DNA from: Thiohalorhabdus denitrificans
Lineage (GTDB): Bacteria; Pseudomonadota; Gammaproteobacteria; Thiohalorhabdales; Thiohalorhabdaceae
Reading direction: 5' to 3'
DNA length: 64,000 nucleotides
Assembly: GCF_001399755.1 (NCBI RefSeq)
Contig: NZ_LJCP01000010.1
Coordinates: 372,001-436,000 of the forward strand
Made by a program: the position numbers and the translations under genes. The notes under the pieces are model-generated. The model worked only from the letters and a program-made list of their open reading frames with translations. It was not told the DNA's origin and searched no databases. Positions 52,536-63,417 of this stretch are shown one piece after another (within the stretch, counting starts at the first letter, position 1; every line of letters begins with the position of its first letter).

Positions 52536-54773
52536 CTATTCGTCGGCGGCGGAGGGCTCCCCCTCCTCGTCCCGGTGCGCGCCCATCTCCGCCGGGCTCT
52601 TCACCAGGCCCAGGTCGATCTTCAGGTCGTCCACGTCCACCCGCGTCACCTTGACGCGCAGGGGATCACCGAGCTGGTAGATGCGGCCCGTGCGCTCGCC
52701 GCGCAGCAGGTGATGGACCGGATCGAAATGGTAGTAGTCGTCCTCGAGGTTGGTGATGTGCACCAGCCCCTCCACGTACACCCCGGTCAGCTCGGCGAAG
52801 ACCCCGAAGCCGGTCACCCCGGCGATCACGGCGTCGTACTCCTCGCCGAGGTGGTCCTGCATGTACTGGCACTTCAGCCAGTCCACCGTCTCCCGCTCGG
52901 CCAGCTCGGAGCGCCGCTCGGTGACGGAGGTGTGCTCACCGATCTCGGCCAGGTTGGCCTTGAAGGCCTCCTTCTTGGCCTCCTTCACCCGGCGACCGGC
53001 CACGATGTCCTTGATGCGCCGGTGCACCACCAGGTCCGGGTAGCGCCGGATGGGCGAGGTGAAGTGGGTGTAGTGGTCGTAGGCCAGGCCGAAGTGGCCG
53101 TGGTTGTCGGGCCGGTACTGGGCCTGCTTCATGGTGCGCAGCATGACCGTCTCGATCAGGTGCGCGTCACGCCGCTCGCGGGCCTGGTTCAGCACCTGGC
53201 CGAAGGACTTGGGCGAGGGCGGATCCTCCGCGCCGAGATCAAGGCCGATGGTCTTCAGGAAGTCGCGCAGGTTCTCCAGCTTCTCCTCGGCGGGCGGCTC
53301 GTGGACGCGGAACAGCGCGGGCTCCTCCTTTTCCGCGAACAGCCGCGCGGCGCTCTCGTTGGCCGCCAGCATGCACTCCTCAATGAGGCGGTGGGCGTCG
53401 CGGCGCTCGTAGGGCACGATCATCTCGATCTGGTTGTTCTCGCCGAAGACGATCTGCGTCTCCAGGCCCTCGAACTCGATGGCGCCCCGCTCCACGCGAG
53501 CCGCGTGCAGGGTGCGGTAGAGCTCGTAGAGGACCTCGAGCTGGCCAAGCAGGTGGGAGTATTCCTCGCGCACCGATTCGTCGCCGTCCTCCATCATGGC
53601 CGCCACCTGGTGGTAGGTGAGCCGGGCGTGGGAATGCATGACCGCCTCGAAGAAGCGGTACTGATCCACCTGGCCGTCGCTGGTGACGTGCATCTCGCAG
53701 GCCAGGGTGAGCCGGTCCACGCCGGGGTTGAGCGAGCAGATGCCGTTGGACAGCGCCTCCGGCAGCATGGGCACCACCCGCTGCGGAAAGTAGGTGGAGT
53801 TGCCCCGGTGGTACCCCTCCTTGTCCAGGTGGGAGTTCGGCGTCACATAGCTGGAGACGTCGGCGATGGCCACGATCAGGCGATAGCCGTCCCCCGCCCG
53901 CTCCGCGAACACCGCGTCGTCGAAGTCCCGGGCGTCGGCGCCGTCGATGGTCACCAGCGGCAGGGCACGAAGATCCTCGCGGTCGCCGATATCCTCGGGG
54001 GCCACGCTCTGCGGCACCTTTTCGGCCGCCGCCAGCACCTCGTCGGGCCAGGCATGGGGGATGCCGTGCTTGCGCATGACGATCTCCACCTCCACCTCGG
54101 GGGTCAGGTGCTCGCCCACGATCTCGATCACGCGCCCGGTGGGCTGCTTCTTCTGCGTGGGGTGGTGGATGATCTCCAGGGTCACGATCTCGCCGGGCTG
54201 GGCACCGCCCTCCTCCCCGGGCGGGACCAGGATGTTCTGGTTAAGGCGCTTCTCGTCCGGCACCACGAAGTTGATGCCGTCCTCCTCGTCGAGGCGGCCC
54301 ACGATCTTGTGCTGGCCCCGTTCCACGATGCGGACGATGGCGCCTTCCGGCCGCCCGCGCTTGTCGAAGCCCACCAGCCGGGCCACCACCTTGTCGCCAT
54401 GCATGACCTGGCGCATCTCGCGGGGGGACAGGAAGAGATCCTTCTGGTCCTTTTCCTCGGGGACCAGGAAGCCGAAGCCGTCGGGATGGGCGGTCACCTT
54501 GCCGCGCACCAGGTCCATGCGCTCGGGCAGGCCGTACAGGTTGCGGCGGGTGCGGATGAGCTGGCCATCGCGCTCCATGGCGCGGAGCCGCCGGTTCAGG
54601 GCCGTTCGCTGCTCCTCGTCCTCCAGCTCCAGCCCGTCGGCGACGTATTCCTCGCTCACGGGGGCGTTGGTGTGCTCGCGCAGGAAGTCGAGGATGTATT
54701 CACGGCTCGGAATGGGCCGCTCGTAGCGCTCCGCTTCCTGCTCCTGCTGGGGATCTTCTTCGAATCTGGCCAT
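52536..54773 (-). CDS. rnr: Ribonuclease R
   Basis: 745 aa from the ATG at 54773 (AAGG about 9 nt upstream); the frame is open further upstream but only through non-coding spacer. Order: winged-helix N terminus (PIPSREYILDFLREH), two cold-shock domains (about 75-220), RNB catalytic domain with GADARDFDDAVF, and a C-terminal S1 domain (GVYVEGLVHITNLEDDYY). Processive 3'-5' exonuclease able to degrade structured RNA. Somewhat shorter than E. coli RNase R (813 aa) because the lysine-rich C-terminal tail is missing; it ends in an acidic stretch instead. Confidence 0.96.
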   Translation of the reverse strand: MARFEEDPQQEQEAERYERPIPSREYILDFLREHTNAPVSEEYVADGLELEDEEQRTALNRRLRAMERDGQLIRTRRNLYGLPERMDLVRGKVTAHPDGFGFLVPEEKDQKDLFLSPREMRQVMHGDKVVARLVGFDKRGRPEGAIVRIVERGQHKIVGRLDEEDGINFVVPDEKRLNQNILVPPGEEGGAQPGEIVTLEIIHHPTQKKQPTGRVIEIVGEHLTPEVEVEIVMRKHGIPHAWPDEVLAAAEKVPQSVAPEDIGDREDLRALPLVTIDGADARDFDDAVFAERAGDGYRLIVAIADVSSYVTPNSHLDKEGYHRGNSTYFPQRVVPMLPEALSNGICSLNPGVDRLTLACEMHVTSDGQVDQYRFFEAVMHSHARLTYHQVAAMMEDGDESVREEYSHLLGQLEVLYELYRTLHAARVERGAIEFEGLETQIVFGENNQIEMIVPYERRDAHRLIEECMLAANESAARLFAEKEEPALFRVHEPPAEEKLENLRDFLKTIGLDLGAEDPPSPKSFGQVLNQARERRDAHLIETVMLRTMKQAQYRPDNHGHFGLAYDHYTHFTSPIRRYPDLVVHRRIKDIVAGRRVKEAKKEAFKANLAEIGEHTSVTERRSELAERETVDWLKCQYMQDHLGEEYDAVIAGVTGFGVFAELTGVYVEGLVHITNLEDDYYHFDPVHHLLRGERTGRIYQLGDPLRVKVTRVDVDDLKIDLGLVKSPAEMGAHRDEEGEPSAADE

Positions 54774-54969
54774 TGACCCAACCTTGATCGGTGTTATTAA
54801 ATCGCCCGCCTCGCGCTCGGGGGAGGCCCCTTGCCCTCTCCGGGCTCGCGGGCCGGGCCGGCTCGGCCGCGGCCCGCGTGTCCCCCTGGCCGTATGCGGA
54901 GGGCGAGGACAAAGCTGTCTTCCTGTCCAAGCCCCGGCCCCCGGGGCGGACAAGCCCTTTCCGGGATGA

Positions 54970-55087
54970 CTGCCCTCCGGCAGCCTCTCGCACGCTGAAG
55001 TGTGACGAAACTCTGCCGAGGTGGATGCTCTACAGCATCCGCACCATCTCCAAAGCAGTAAGCCCCGCGGCTCCGCGGGGCTTTTTT
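54970..55087 (+). ncRNA. Candidate small RNA ending in an intrinsic terminator
   Basis: Both neighbouring genes are on the minus strand, yet a textbook plus-strand terminator occurs here. Ahead of it are hairpins at 54970-54983 (CTGCC-CTCC-GGCAG) and 55023-55040 (GGATGCT-CTAC-AGCATCC), and a single-stranded stretch. No similarity to 6S, 4.5S, tmRNA or RNase P RNA that I can see, and no convincing promoter, so the 5' end is a guess. Confidence 0.4.
55061..55087 (+). terminator. Intrinsic terminator on the plus strand downstream of purA
   Basis: AGCCCCGCGG / CCGCGGGGCT stem (9 bp with a GCTC loop) followed directly by six T residues on the plus strand. Read on the minus strand the stem is preceded by A's and not followed by a T run, so as a purA terminator it would be poor. 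Confidence 0.8.
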
Positions 55088-55105
55088 GTGTCCGTTTCCC
55101 CGGGG

Positions 55106-57633
<2,528 letters not shown>

Positions 57634-57892
57634 TCCTTTCCGGATGCGCCGGACCCCGATCGCGGGTCCGACGCGCCTGGTTTCCTGGCCAAGGTCGGGC
57701 GGGGGACCGCCTCCGCCGCGGATCCGGGGAGGCTGGCGGAGGCGCGGGCAGCCGGCCTCCCATCCAGCAAGACTACGCAGGACGCCGAGACAGGGCGCCG
57801 CCCCATCCCGAACAGCCAGTGTGCCTTGCTAGGATGGCGTATTGAAGGCGCAAACGAAACCACGCCTGGGAGTCGGTGTCAATCGCGGCAAC
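57634..57892. other. Spacer between mshM and hisZ
   Basis: 259 bp, no gene supported. A 7-bp hairpin CGGACCC-N7-GGGTCCG at 57650-57670 lies just before the hisZ ribosome-binding site, and a TTGACA on the minus strand (57882-57877) lacks a good -10 at the right distance. The hisZ-purA promoter is presumably here but I cannot place it. Confidence 0.4.
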
Positions 57893-58798
57893 CTAGGCCT
57901 TGCCGGCCATCCGCGCCATGCGGAGCACCATCTCCCCGGAGAGCAGGAACGGCGGCGCCCACGCACCGCCCAGGGGCGGTCCCCCCGCGGGCGGCCCCAC
58001 CTCCGCCTCCTGGTCCGCCGCGCGGACATGGCGCTTGCGAACTTGGGGCTCGCCCTCCGCGTGAGCGGCCAGCAGGGCCTTGTGGGCGAGGATGTTGACC
58101 TGACGGGGGATTCCCCGGGTGCGCCGGTACAGGGCCTGCAAGGCATCCGCCCGAAACAGGGGGTCGCCCCGCCGGCCCGCCACGCGCAGCCGGTGCTCCA
58201 GATAGCTGCCCAGGTCCTCGCGGCGCAACGGCACGAGCCGAAAGGAATGCGTCACCTTCTCCCGCAGGGGAAGCAGGGCGGGGTCCTCCAGCCGGAGGTC
58301 CAACTCCGGCTGGCCCATGAGCACGATGCGCAGGAGCTTGGCCCGGGCCGTCTCCAGTCCGGCCAGGAGACGCAGCTGCTCCAGGGTCTCCAGGGGCAGG
58401 GCCTGAGCCTCGTCCAGCACGAGCACCACCGGCCGGCCCCCTTCCCACGACCGCAGCACGCTGCCCTTGACGGCCTCCAGCAGATCGGCCAGATCGCGCC
58501 CCTCGGGGTTGAGCCCAAGCTCCCGCGCCAGGGCACCCACCAATTCCCCCCCACGTAGGACGGGGTCCTGGATGTAGGCCAGAGCGGCCTCGCCTTCCAT
58601 GACCCGCAGGAAGCGCCGCCCCAGGGTGGTCTTCCCCGTGCCCACCTCGCCGACGATTTTGATGAGGCTGCCTCCCGACCGAACGCCCTGCACCAGGGTG
58701 CCGAAGGCCTCCCGACGGACCGGATCGTTGAAGAAGAACGCCGTATCCGAGGTCAGGGCAAACGGCTCATCCCGCAGTCCGTAGAAATCCCTGTACAC
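57893..58798 (-). CDS. mshM: MSHA biogenesis ATPase MshM (ExeA/GspA-type AAA)
   Basis: 301 aa from a GTG at 58798 with GGGGAGG 5 nt upstream; the longer open frame overlaps mshL. Begins [15 protein letters not shown], the ExeA-family start (FYGL-x-x-PF), Walker [10 protein letters not shown] (50-58), Walker [12 protein letters not shown], then sensor [14 protein letters not shown] and the C-terminal [18 protein letters not shown]. No peptidoglycan-binding domain. Probably helps place the secretin; last gene of the msh block here. Confidence 0.85.
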   Translation of the reverse strand: MYRDFYGLRDEPFALTSDTAFFFNDPVRREAFGTLVQGVRSGGSLIKIVGEVGTGKTTLGRRFLRVMEGEAALAYIQDPVLRGGELVGALARELGLNPEGRDLADLLEAVKGSVLRSWEGGRPVVLVLDEAQALPLETLEQLRLLAGLETARAKLLRIVLMGQPELDLRLEDPALLPLREKVTHSFRLVPLRREDLGSYLEHRLRVAGRRGDPLFRADALQALYRRTRGIPRQVNILAHKALLAAHAEGEPQVRKRHVRAADQEAEVGPPAGGPPLGGAWAPPFLLSGEMVLRMARMAGKA

Positions 58799-58829
58799 CG
58801 GCCCTCCCCTTTTTGCTGTGCGGCCGCGC

Positions 58830-60500
58830 TCATCGGTTCGACTGCCCCTCCTCCAGTCCACGCTCCCAGATCCGCCGCAGGGATTCGCGGCGCGCTCCAT
58901 CCTGGGGCGTCCCGTAAACGACCCGGGGGCGCAGGAGGATGACCAGCTCGCGCTTGGTCTGGACGGATTCCTGGTGGCGGAACAGCGCCCCGAGCAGGGG
59001 GATGTCCCCCAGCACAGGCACCTTGGTCTGGTTCTCGGTGGTGGATTCGGACATCAGGCCACCGATGACCACGATCTCCCCGTCCCGGGCGCGGACCACG
59101 GAATCGGACTCCCGGACGTCGCTGCGCGCGAGCGGGAACTGAAAGACCCGATCCTCACCGAGCTGGAACACCTTCTGCTGGGAGGTCACCTCCGTCACCG
59201 AGGGATGGACGTGGAGCGTTACCATGCCCTCGCGGCTGATCTGGGGGGTAACATCCAGGGCGATCCCGTTGAAGAACGGGGTCAGATCCACATCGAAGTT
59301 CTGCCGCTCTCCCGCCGAGGTGATGGTATCCCGGAGGTCCACGTCGGTCAGGAAGAATTCGTCCTGTCCGACCTTGATTACCGCCTTCTGGTTGTTGACG
59401 GTCGCCACCCGGGGGCTGGAAAGCACGTTGACGTCGCCCTGGGTCTCCAGCAGGGAGAGCACGGCGGAGAAGTTGTCCATGGCCACCGCAGCGGAGAAGA
59501 CTCCCTCGCTCTCCAGGCCCTGGAGCTGGGGCAGCAGCCCCGGCCCTTCGCCGCCGTTCACCAGGGCCTCGCCCACGGTCGCCCCGCCACGCTCGGACGG
59601 TGTCATGCGGGTGGCGATACCGGCTTCCCCGGCTCTGCCCAGGGTGGCCCAATCTATGCCACTTTCAAAGGCGTCGTCCAGGCGCACCTCGAGGATCTTG
59701 GCCTCGATAACCACCTGCCGGTGTGCCCCCCCTTCCACCGCCTCGAGATATTCCCCCACGTTTCGGAGGGTGGCCGGCATGGCCCGCACCAGCACCACGC
59801 CCGCGCCGGGGTGCATCACCAGATGGCTCTCATCGCCGGGGCCGTCGGCGAGGATGGCCTCCAGACCTTCCCGAAGCTGTCCCCAGAAGTCCTCCTCGGA
59901 GTCGGTCTCGATGCGGCTGCCCATGACCCTGTCGGATCCGTTGCCCCCCCGGTTGGAATCGTTGGCCGCCGATTGGGTTACCTGCCCGGAGCTGATCCGG
60001 GTCTGGCTGGAGCCGCTGCGGTCCATGCTGAGGTAGTTAACCCGGAAAGTGCGGGTCTGGAAGTCCGCCGGCTGAACCAGGAACCGCCGGCCGACCCGTT
60101 CCACCCCGTAGCCGTAGCTGCGGGCCAGGAAGTCCATGGCTTCCGGCACCGTCACCTGCCGGAGGTCCAGGGCCACCTCGCCGCTCACCTCCGGGTCGAT
60201 GACCACGCTGTAGTCCGTCCCGTCCACGAGCCCCAGGAGCACCTCCCGAACCGGCGCCCCCCGCGCAGCCAGGTCGAAACGCTTCGCCTCCGGCGCCTGC
60301 TCCGCGGGTGGCGCGGGCTCCCGGGTGTTGGGAGCGGAATCGCGGGTGGACTCCTCGGCGGCGGCCTGCCGGTCATTGGCCGCGGGTCCGGAGCTCCCCT
60401 GCCCGGGGAGGCTACCGGGAAGGTCGCGCGCAGGCTGGGTGGTGCCGCAGCCGGCCAGCAGACCGACCGTAAACAGCAGGATGGGGATGCGGGGGATCAA
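58830..60500 (-). CDS. mshL: MSHA outer-membrane secretin MshL
   Basis: 556 aa lipoprotein: signal peptide with lipobox LLAGC (Cys18). STN-like N-terminal domain (about 75-150, APVREVLLGLVDGTDYSVVI), N domain (about 230-290), and secretin core (about 330-540) with VLSSPRVATVNNQKAVIKVG and VPVLGDIPLLGALFR. The start is a TTG at 60500 that overlaps the mshK stop (ATTGA), with AAAGG about 9 nt upstream; no ATG or GTG lies between it and the lipobox. Forms the outer-membrane pore for the type IVb pilus. Confidence 0.9.
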   Translation of the reverse strand: MIPRIPILLFTVGLLAGCGTTQPARDLPGSLPGQGSSGPAANDRQAAAEESTRDSAPNTREPAPPAEQAPEAKRFDLAARGAPVREVLLGLVDGTDYSVVIDPEVSGEVALDLRQVTVPEAMDFLARSYGYGVERVGRRFLVQPADFQTRTFRVNYLSMDRSGSSQTRISSGQVTQSAANDSNRGGNGSDRVMGSRIETDSEEDFWGQLREGLEAILADGPGDESHLVMHPGAGVVLVRAMPATLRNVGEYLEAVEGGAHRQVVIEAKILEVRLDDAFESGIDWATLGRAGEAGIATRMTPSERGGATVGEALVNGGEGPGLLPQLQGLESEGVFSAAVAMDNFSAVLSLLETQGDVNVLSSPRVATVNNQKAVIKVGQDEFFLTDVDLRDTITSAGERQNFDVDLTPFFNGIALDVTPQISREGMVTLHVHPSVTEVTSQQKVFQLGEDRVFQFPLARSDVRESDSVVRARDGEIVVIGGLMSESTTENQTKVPVLGDIPLLGALFRHQESVQTKRELVILLRPRVVYGTPQDGARRESLRRIWERGLEEGQSNR

Positions 60501-60877
60501 TGCTCGGGGACCTTTTTCATTCCTGGTGTGGAAATCAACCGCAGGACCCGCGTGCCTTCCCCCCCTGCGAGCACCACCCGGTCCCGCCCTATTTCCTCTA
60601 CGGTGTAACCGTGGATGCGGTCCCCCACCCGCAGGCTCCGCCCATTGATGATCGCCAGGGCGCGCTCGCCGCCGTGCAGGAGGGACTGCAGATTCAATTC
60701 CTCGGGTGGCCCCACGGTCTCCGGGGAGGGTCCGGATCCACCGGTAACCTCCGGGGGCCGGGTGGGATCCGGCAGGGACGGCTCGCCGGCCGCCAGGGGG
60801 CTCGCCGCGAATAGCACCGCGAAGGCGGCCGGTAACAGGACGGGGCCGCCCGGCCTCCGGAGGCACCTAACCCGCAT
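60497..60877 (-). CDS. mshK: MSHA biogenesis protein MshK (PilP-like)
   Basis: 126 aa with a signal peptide (about 1-30). Core LQSLLHGGERALAIINGRSLRVGDRIHGYTVEEI matches the MshK/PilP-type beta domain (V-I-N-G-x-x-x-x-x-G-D). Such proteins link the inner-membrane platform to the secretin. ATG overlaps mshJ by 11 bp and its stop overlaps the mshL TTG. Confidence 0.8.
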   Translation of the reverse strand: MRVRCLRRPGGPVLLPAAFAVLFAASPLAAGEPSLPDPTRPPEVTGGSGPSPETVGPPEELNLQSLLHGGERALAIINGRSLRVGDRIHGYTVEEIGRDRVVLAGGEGTRVLRLISTPGMKKVPEH

Positions 60878-61538
60878 TTCCGGCCTCCCGTGTGCCGAGG
60901 AGGAAGGTATGGGCTTTGAGCTTCATGCGGGCGCGCGGATATTCGGTCACCTCGTAATCGAGCGTGGTTACCTGCACGGCCCAGGGCAGCTCCTCCACCT
61001 CCTTCAGGAAGCGCAGGGCGTTGGGGAAGTCCGCCTCCACCACCACCTCAACGCCTTTCCGGACCAGCGTCACCGGCGGGGCCTGTCCCCCGCCCGAGCC
61101 CCCGAAGCTGCGCTCCTCCCGCTCCAGGCCGGTGACCCGCTTAACCTCGCAATTGCCGATGGTCCGCGAGTCCAGCAGCTCCTCAAAGAACCCCATCAGC
61201 CGGGCGGGGCGGATGAAGCTCCCCACCTGCTCCCGCAGGCCTTCCCGCTGTTCGCGGAGCCGGCCGGACAGCTCCTGCCGCCGGGACTCCAGCTCGGCCC
61301 GTTCCGCCTGAAGCGCCGAGCCCTCCAGACGGGACCTCTCGGCGCGCAGCTCCGCCGCCTCGGCCCGGATGCGCTCGGTATCGCCGCGCAGCTCCCGCCA
61401 TTGGGCGAGGACTGGCCCCAGAGCGAGCTGATACGCGGCGGTCAGCAAAAGCGCCCCGCCCGCCGCGAAGATCAGGACCCGCTCGCGGAGGGTCCGGCCA
61501 TCGAGGGTGGCCGCCAGCCGCCTCAAGCCCTCCCTCAT
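60867..61538 (-). CDS. mshJ: MSHA biogenesis protein MshJ (PilO-like)
   Basis: 223 aa bitopic protein: short cytoplasmic N terminus, membrane helix (about 20-40), coiled coil (about 48-105, many Glu/Arg/Leu), then a ferredoxin-like periplasmic domain with VVVEADFPNALRFLKEVEELPW, the MshJ/PilO signature. Start and the preceding stop share ATGA. Confidence 0.82.
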   Translation of the reverse strand: MREGLRRLAATLDGRTLRERVLIFAAGGALLLTAAYQLALGPVLAQWRELRGDTERIRAEAAELRAERSRLEGSALQAERAELESRRQELSGRLREQREGLREQVGSFIRPARLMGFFEELLDSRTIGNCEVKRVTGLEREERSFGGSGGGQAPPVTLVRKGVEVVVEADFPNALRFLKEVEELPWAVQVTTLDYEVTEYPRARMKLKAHTFLLGTREAGNAG

Positions 61539-62179
61539 GGATCGCCCCCACCGCCCTCGCCCCCGTTAAAGGGAAACCGGGTGTGCGCGGTGAATTCGAG
61601 CAGCCCTCCGGCCCCTCCCCCGTTCTCCAGGGAATGGGCCGAAAGCTCCCGGAAGTCCCCACCCGGGAACCCGATCCGGTCGGCCACCGCCTGGAGGTAT
61701 CGGGGGATGGACTCCGGCGTGCGGGCCTGTCCTTCCAGCTCCATGGCCACTTCCTCGACGCCATTGAGCCGGAAGCGGGTCAGCCAGAGGTCCTGAAGGC
61801 CGGAGCTCGCCATGCCCAGGTCCCGGACCAGGGCCGCCTTGTGCCCGGTGGCACGCAGACGCCCCTCCAGGGCGCTGCGGGCCCGCCGGAACGAGCGCAG
61901 CTCCCCCTCGAGGGACCGGTTCCCCTCCTGGAGCCGGTCCAGCTCAGCGCGCCGTTCCCGCATTGCCTCCCGTAGGGGGGCGAGTCGCGCCTCCGCCTCC
62001 GCCCGTTCCGCTTGGGCCTCCTCCCGGGCCTCGCCCTGCATCTCCACCAGGTAGACCGCGCCGCCCAGAACCACCCCCACCAGGGCCGCCAGCACCAGGC
62101 CGGCCTGGGCCATGCGGCGGGCCGCAAAGGGGACGGGGCGGGGCCAGAGCTCGGCCTTGTTGAGGTTGATCTGCCGCAT
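61535..62179 (-). CDS. PilN-like MSHA assembly protein
   Basis: 214 aa starting MRQINLNKAELWPRP, the PilN/MshI2 cytoplasmic motif (xxINL-x) that docks on the PilM-like protein, followed by a membrane helix (about 26-46), coiled coil (about 48-110) and a compact periplasmic domain. Its ATG overlaps the mshI stop by one base (TGATG). I leave the symbol open because naming of this gene varies between clusters. Confidence 0.78.
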   Translation of the reverse strand: MRQINLNKAELWPRPVPFAARRMAQAGLVLAALVGVVLGGAVYLVEMQGEAREEAQAERAEAEARLAPLREAMRERRAELDRLQEGNRSLEGELRSFRRARSALEGRLRATGHKAALVRDLGMASSGLQDLWLTRFRLNGVEEVAMELEGQARTPESIPRYLQAVADRIGFPGGDFRELSAHSLENGGGAGGLLEFTAHTRFPFNGGEGGGGDP

Positions 62180-63252
62180 CAGGGCGCCTCCGTACCCTGT
62201 AGCCGCAAGGCGGCCCCGAGGGCGTAGATGGCCTCCTGGGCCCGCACCTCCCCGGGGTCGGATTCCGGCTCGGAATCCATGGAGATGTCCATAAGGTCCC
62301 GGGGATCGAGGAAGCGGAAGCCGCGTCCCAGCACTTCCTCAAGGCGCTCCACCAGCCCCTCCACCAGGGCCCCCTCCCCGGCCAGGTGGATCCGTTGCAC
62401 CCCGGCCTCCCGGAAGCGGGAATCGTAGTAGTCCAGGGAGCGCTGGATCTCGAGGGCCAGACGCTCGGCGTAGCCGGTCAAGGCCTCCTGGCGGCTTTCT
62501 CGCTCCCCTTCCGAAGGCCCCTCCTCGAAATGCAGGCCCCCGTCCCCCTCGGCTTCCGTGGCTTCCTCACCGGCCAGGGACAGGGCGCCCAGCTCCTCCC
62601 GTACGTCCACGCCCAGGAGACGGCTGAAGATCAGCTCGCCGTCCCGGCTGATGGTGATGAGCGGGCTTTCGGGGTTGAGGATTACCAGGCAAGTTCCCGG
62701 GGATTCCTCCCGGGGCAGGAGCAGGGCCAGATTGCGATGGGCCATGTCGGGGATGTCCACATCCCGCAGCTCCAGCCCTGCCTCCCGACAGGCGGTCACC
62801 CGGGACCGTACGGTTTCCTGGCGCGCGGCCACCACGAACACCGGCGCCCCTTCCCCGGGGAGCTCCCGAACCGGAATGGGCAAGACATCCACCACGGCTT
62901 CGTCCGCCGGGAAGTCGAGCAGATCCCGTACCCGCCACCTCATGGCCGCGGGCAGGTCCGCCTCCTCCACGCGGTCGGGGGCGTCGGTCAGGATGAGGTG
63001 GAACTGGGGACGGTAAAGCAGGGAAACGGCAGGGCAGCCCCGAAGCCCGAGGCGCTCCACGAACGGGGCCAGCAGTTGGGTCAGTCGCTCCGGGCCGGGC
63101 CTCCCGGTACCTTGCAGTGGGATACGGGACAGGGAAGCCGAGAGGGGGACGGATCCGCCGCCCCGCAGGGCTGCCAGGAGCAGAGCGTCCTGGCGCACAT
63201 CCACCGCAACGCTGAGGCCTTCGCAGCGGCGCTTCTTCTTGAAGATGGGCAA
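62179..63252 (-). CDS. mshI: MSHA biogenesis protein MshI (PilM-like, actin fold)
   Basis: 357 aa from a TTG at 63252 (MPIFKKKRRCEG), the only sensible start though its ribosome site is weak. Actin/FtsA-like layout of PilM: first strand LSVAVDVRQDALLLAAL, DLPAAMRWRVRDLLDFPADEAVVDVLPI, a phosphate-binding segment LVILNPESPLITIS, and IHLAGEGALVEGLVERLEEVLG. Contains a Glu-rich insertion around 230-250. Cytoplasmic partner of the PilN-like protein. Confidence 0.83.
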   Translation of the reverse strand: MPIFKKKRRCEGLSVAVDVRQDALLLAALRGGGSVPLSASLSRIPLQGTGRPGPERLTQLLAPFVERLGLRGCPAVSLLYRPQFHLILTDAPDRVEEADLPAAMRWRVRDLLDFPADEAVVDVLPIPVRELPGEGAPVFVVAARQETVRSRVTACREAGLELRDVDIPDMAHRNLALLLPREESPGTCLVILNPESPLITISRDGELIFSRLLGVDVREELGALSLAGEEATEAEGDGGLHFEEGPSEGERESRQEALTGYAERLALEIQRSLDYYDSRFREAGVQRIHLAGEGALVEGLVERLEEVLGRGFRFLDPRDLMDISMDSEPESDPGEVRAQEAIYALGAALRLQGTEAP

Positions 63253-63417
63253 TTGCAGAGCCGGAGTCCTGGTGGTTGGCCGGATATCCCCGAAAAATGT
63301 TCCGGATGCCTTCCTGCCTCCCCCCAGAGCCCGGAAAGATCCGTTGCTGGAATCCCCCCCGGCACAGATCTACCCTAATCCTATAGGAAAACTTCCACCC
63401 GGTCTAAGGATTAACCC
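63253..63417 (-). promoter_or_regulatory. Probable promoter region of the mshI operon
   Basis: 165-bp gap after mshQ. On the minus strand a TTAGAC / 18 bp / TAGGAT pair and a CCTATAGG palindrome lie near 63378-63411, in an AT-richer stretch. The match is weak; the region is the only place for a promoter of the msh block. Confidence 0.35.

Larger units (their letters stand above)
54774..55105. other. 332-bp intergenic region between purA and rnr
   Basis: No protein-coding gene supported. Very GC-rich with many local inverted repeats (for example AAGCCCCGGCCCCCGGGGC around 54930-54950). The half nearest purA carries the plus-strand RNA candidate described separately; the half nearest rnr is its presumed 5' leader, with an AT-rich patch at 54789-54802. 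I looked for a tRNA, which occurs at this place in some relatives, and found none. Confidence 0.5.

Noticed and set aside
51192-54776. 1194-codon plus-strand frame opposite cls and rnr
   Set aside because: Runs across two well-supported minus genes; shadow.
54774-55105. tRNA-Leu upstream of rnr, as in some pseudomonads
   Set aside because: No cloverleaf, no T-loop consensus and no CCA-ending acceptor on either strand.
63378-63411. Terminator between mshQ and mshI
   Set aside because: The CCTATAGG and neighbouring dyads are short and AT-rich with no GC stem plus T tract.
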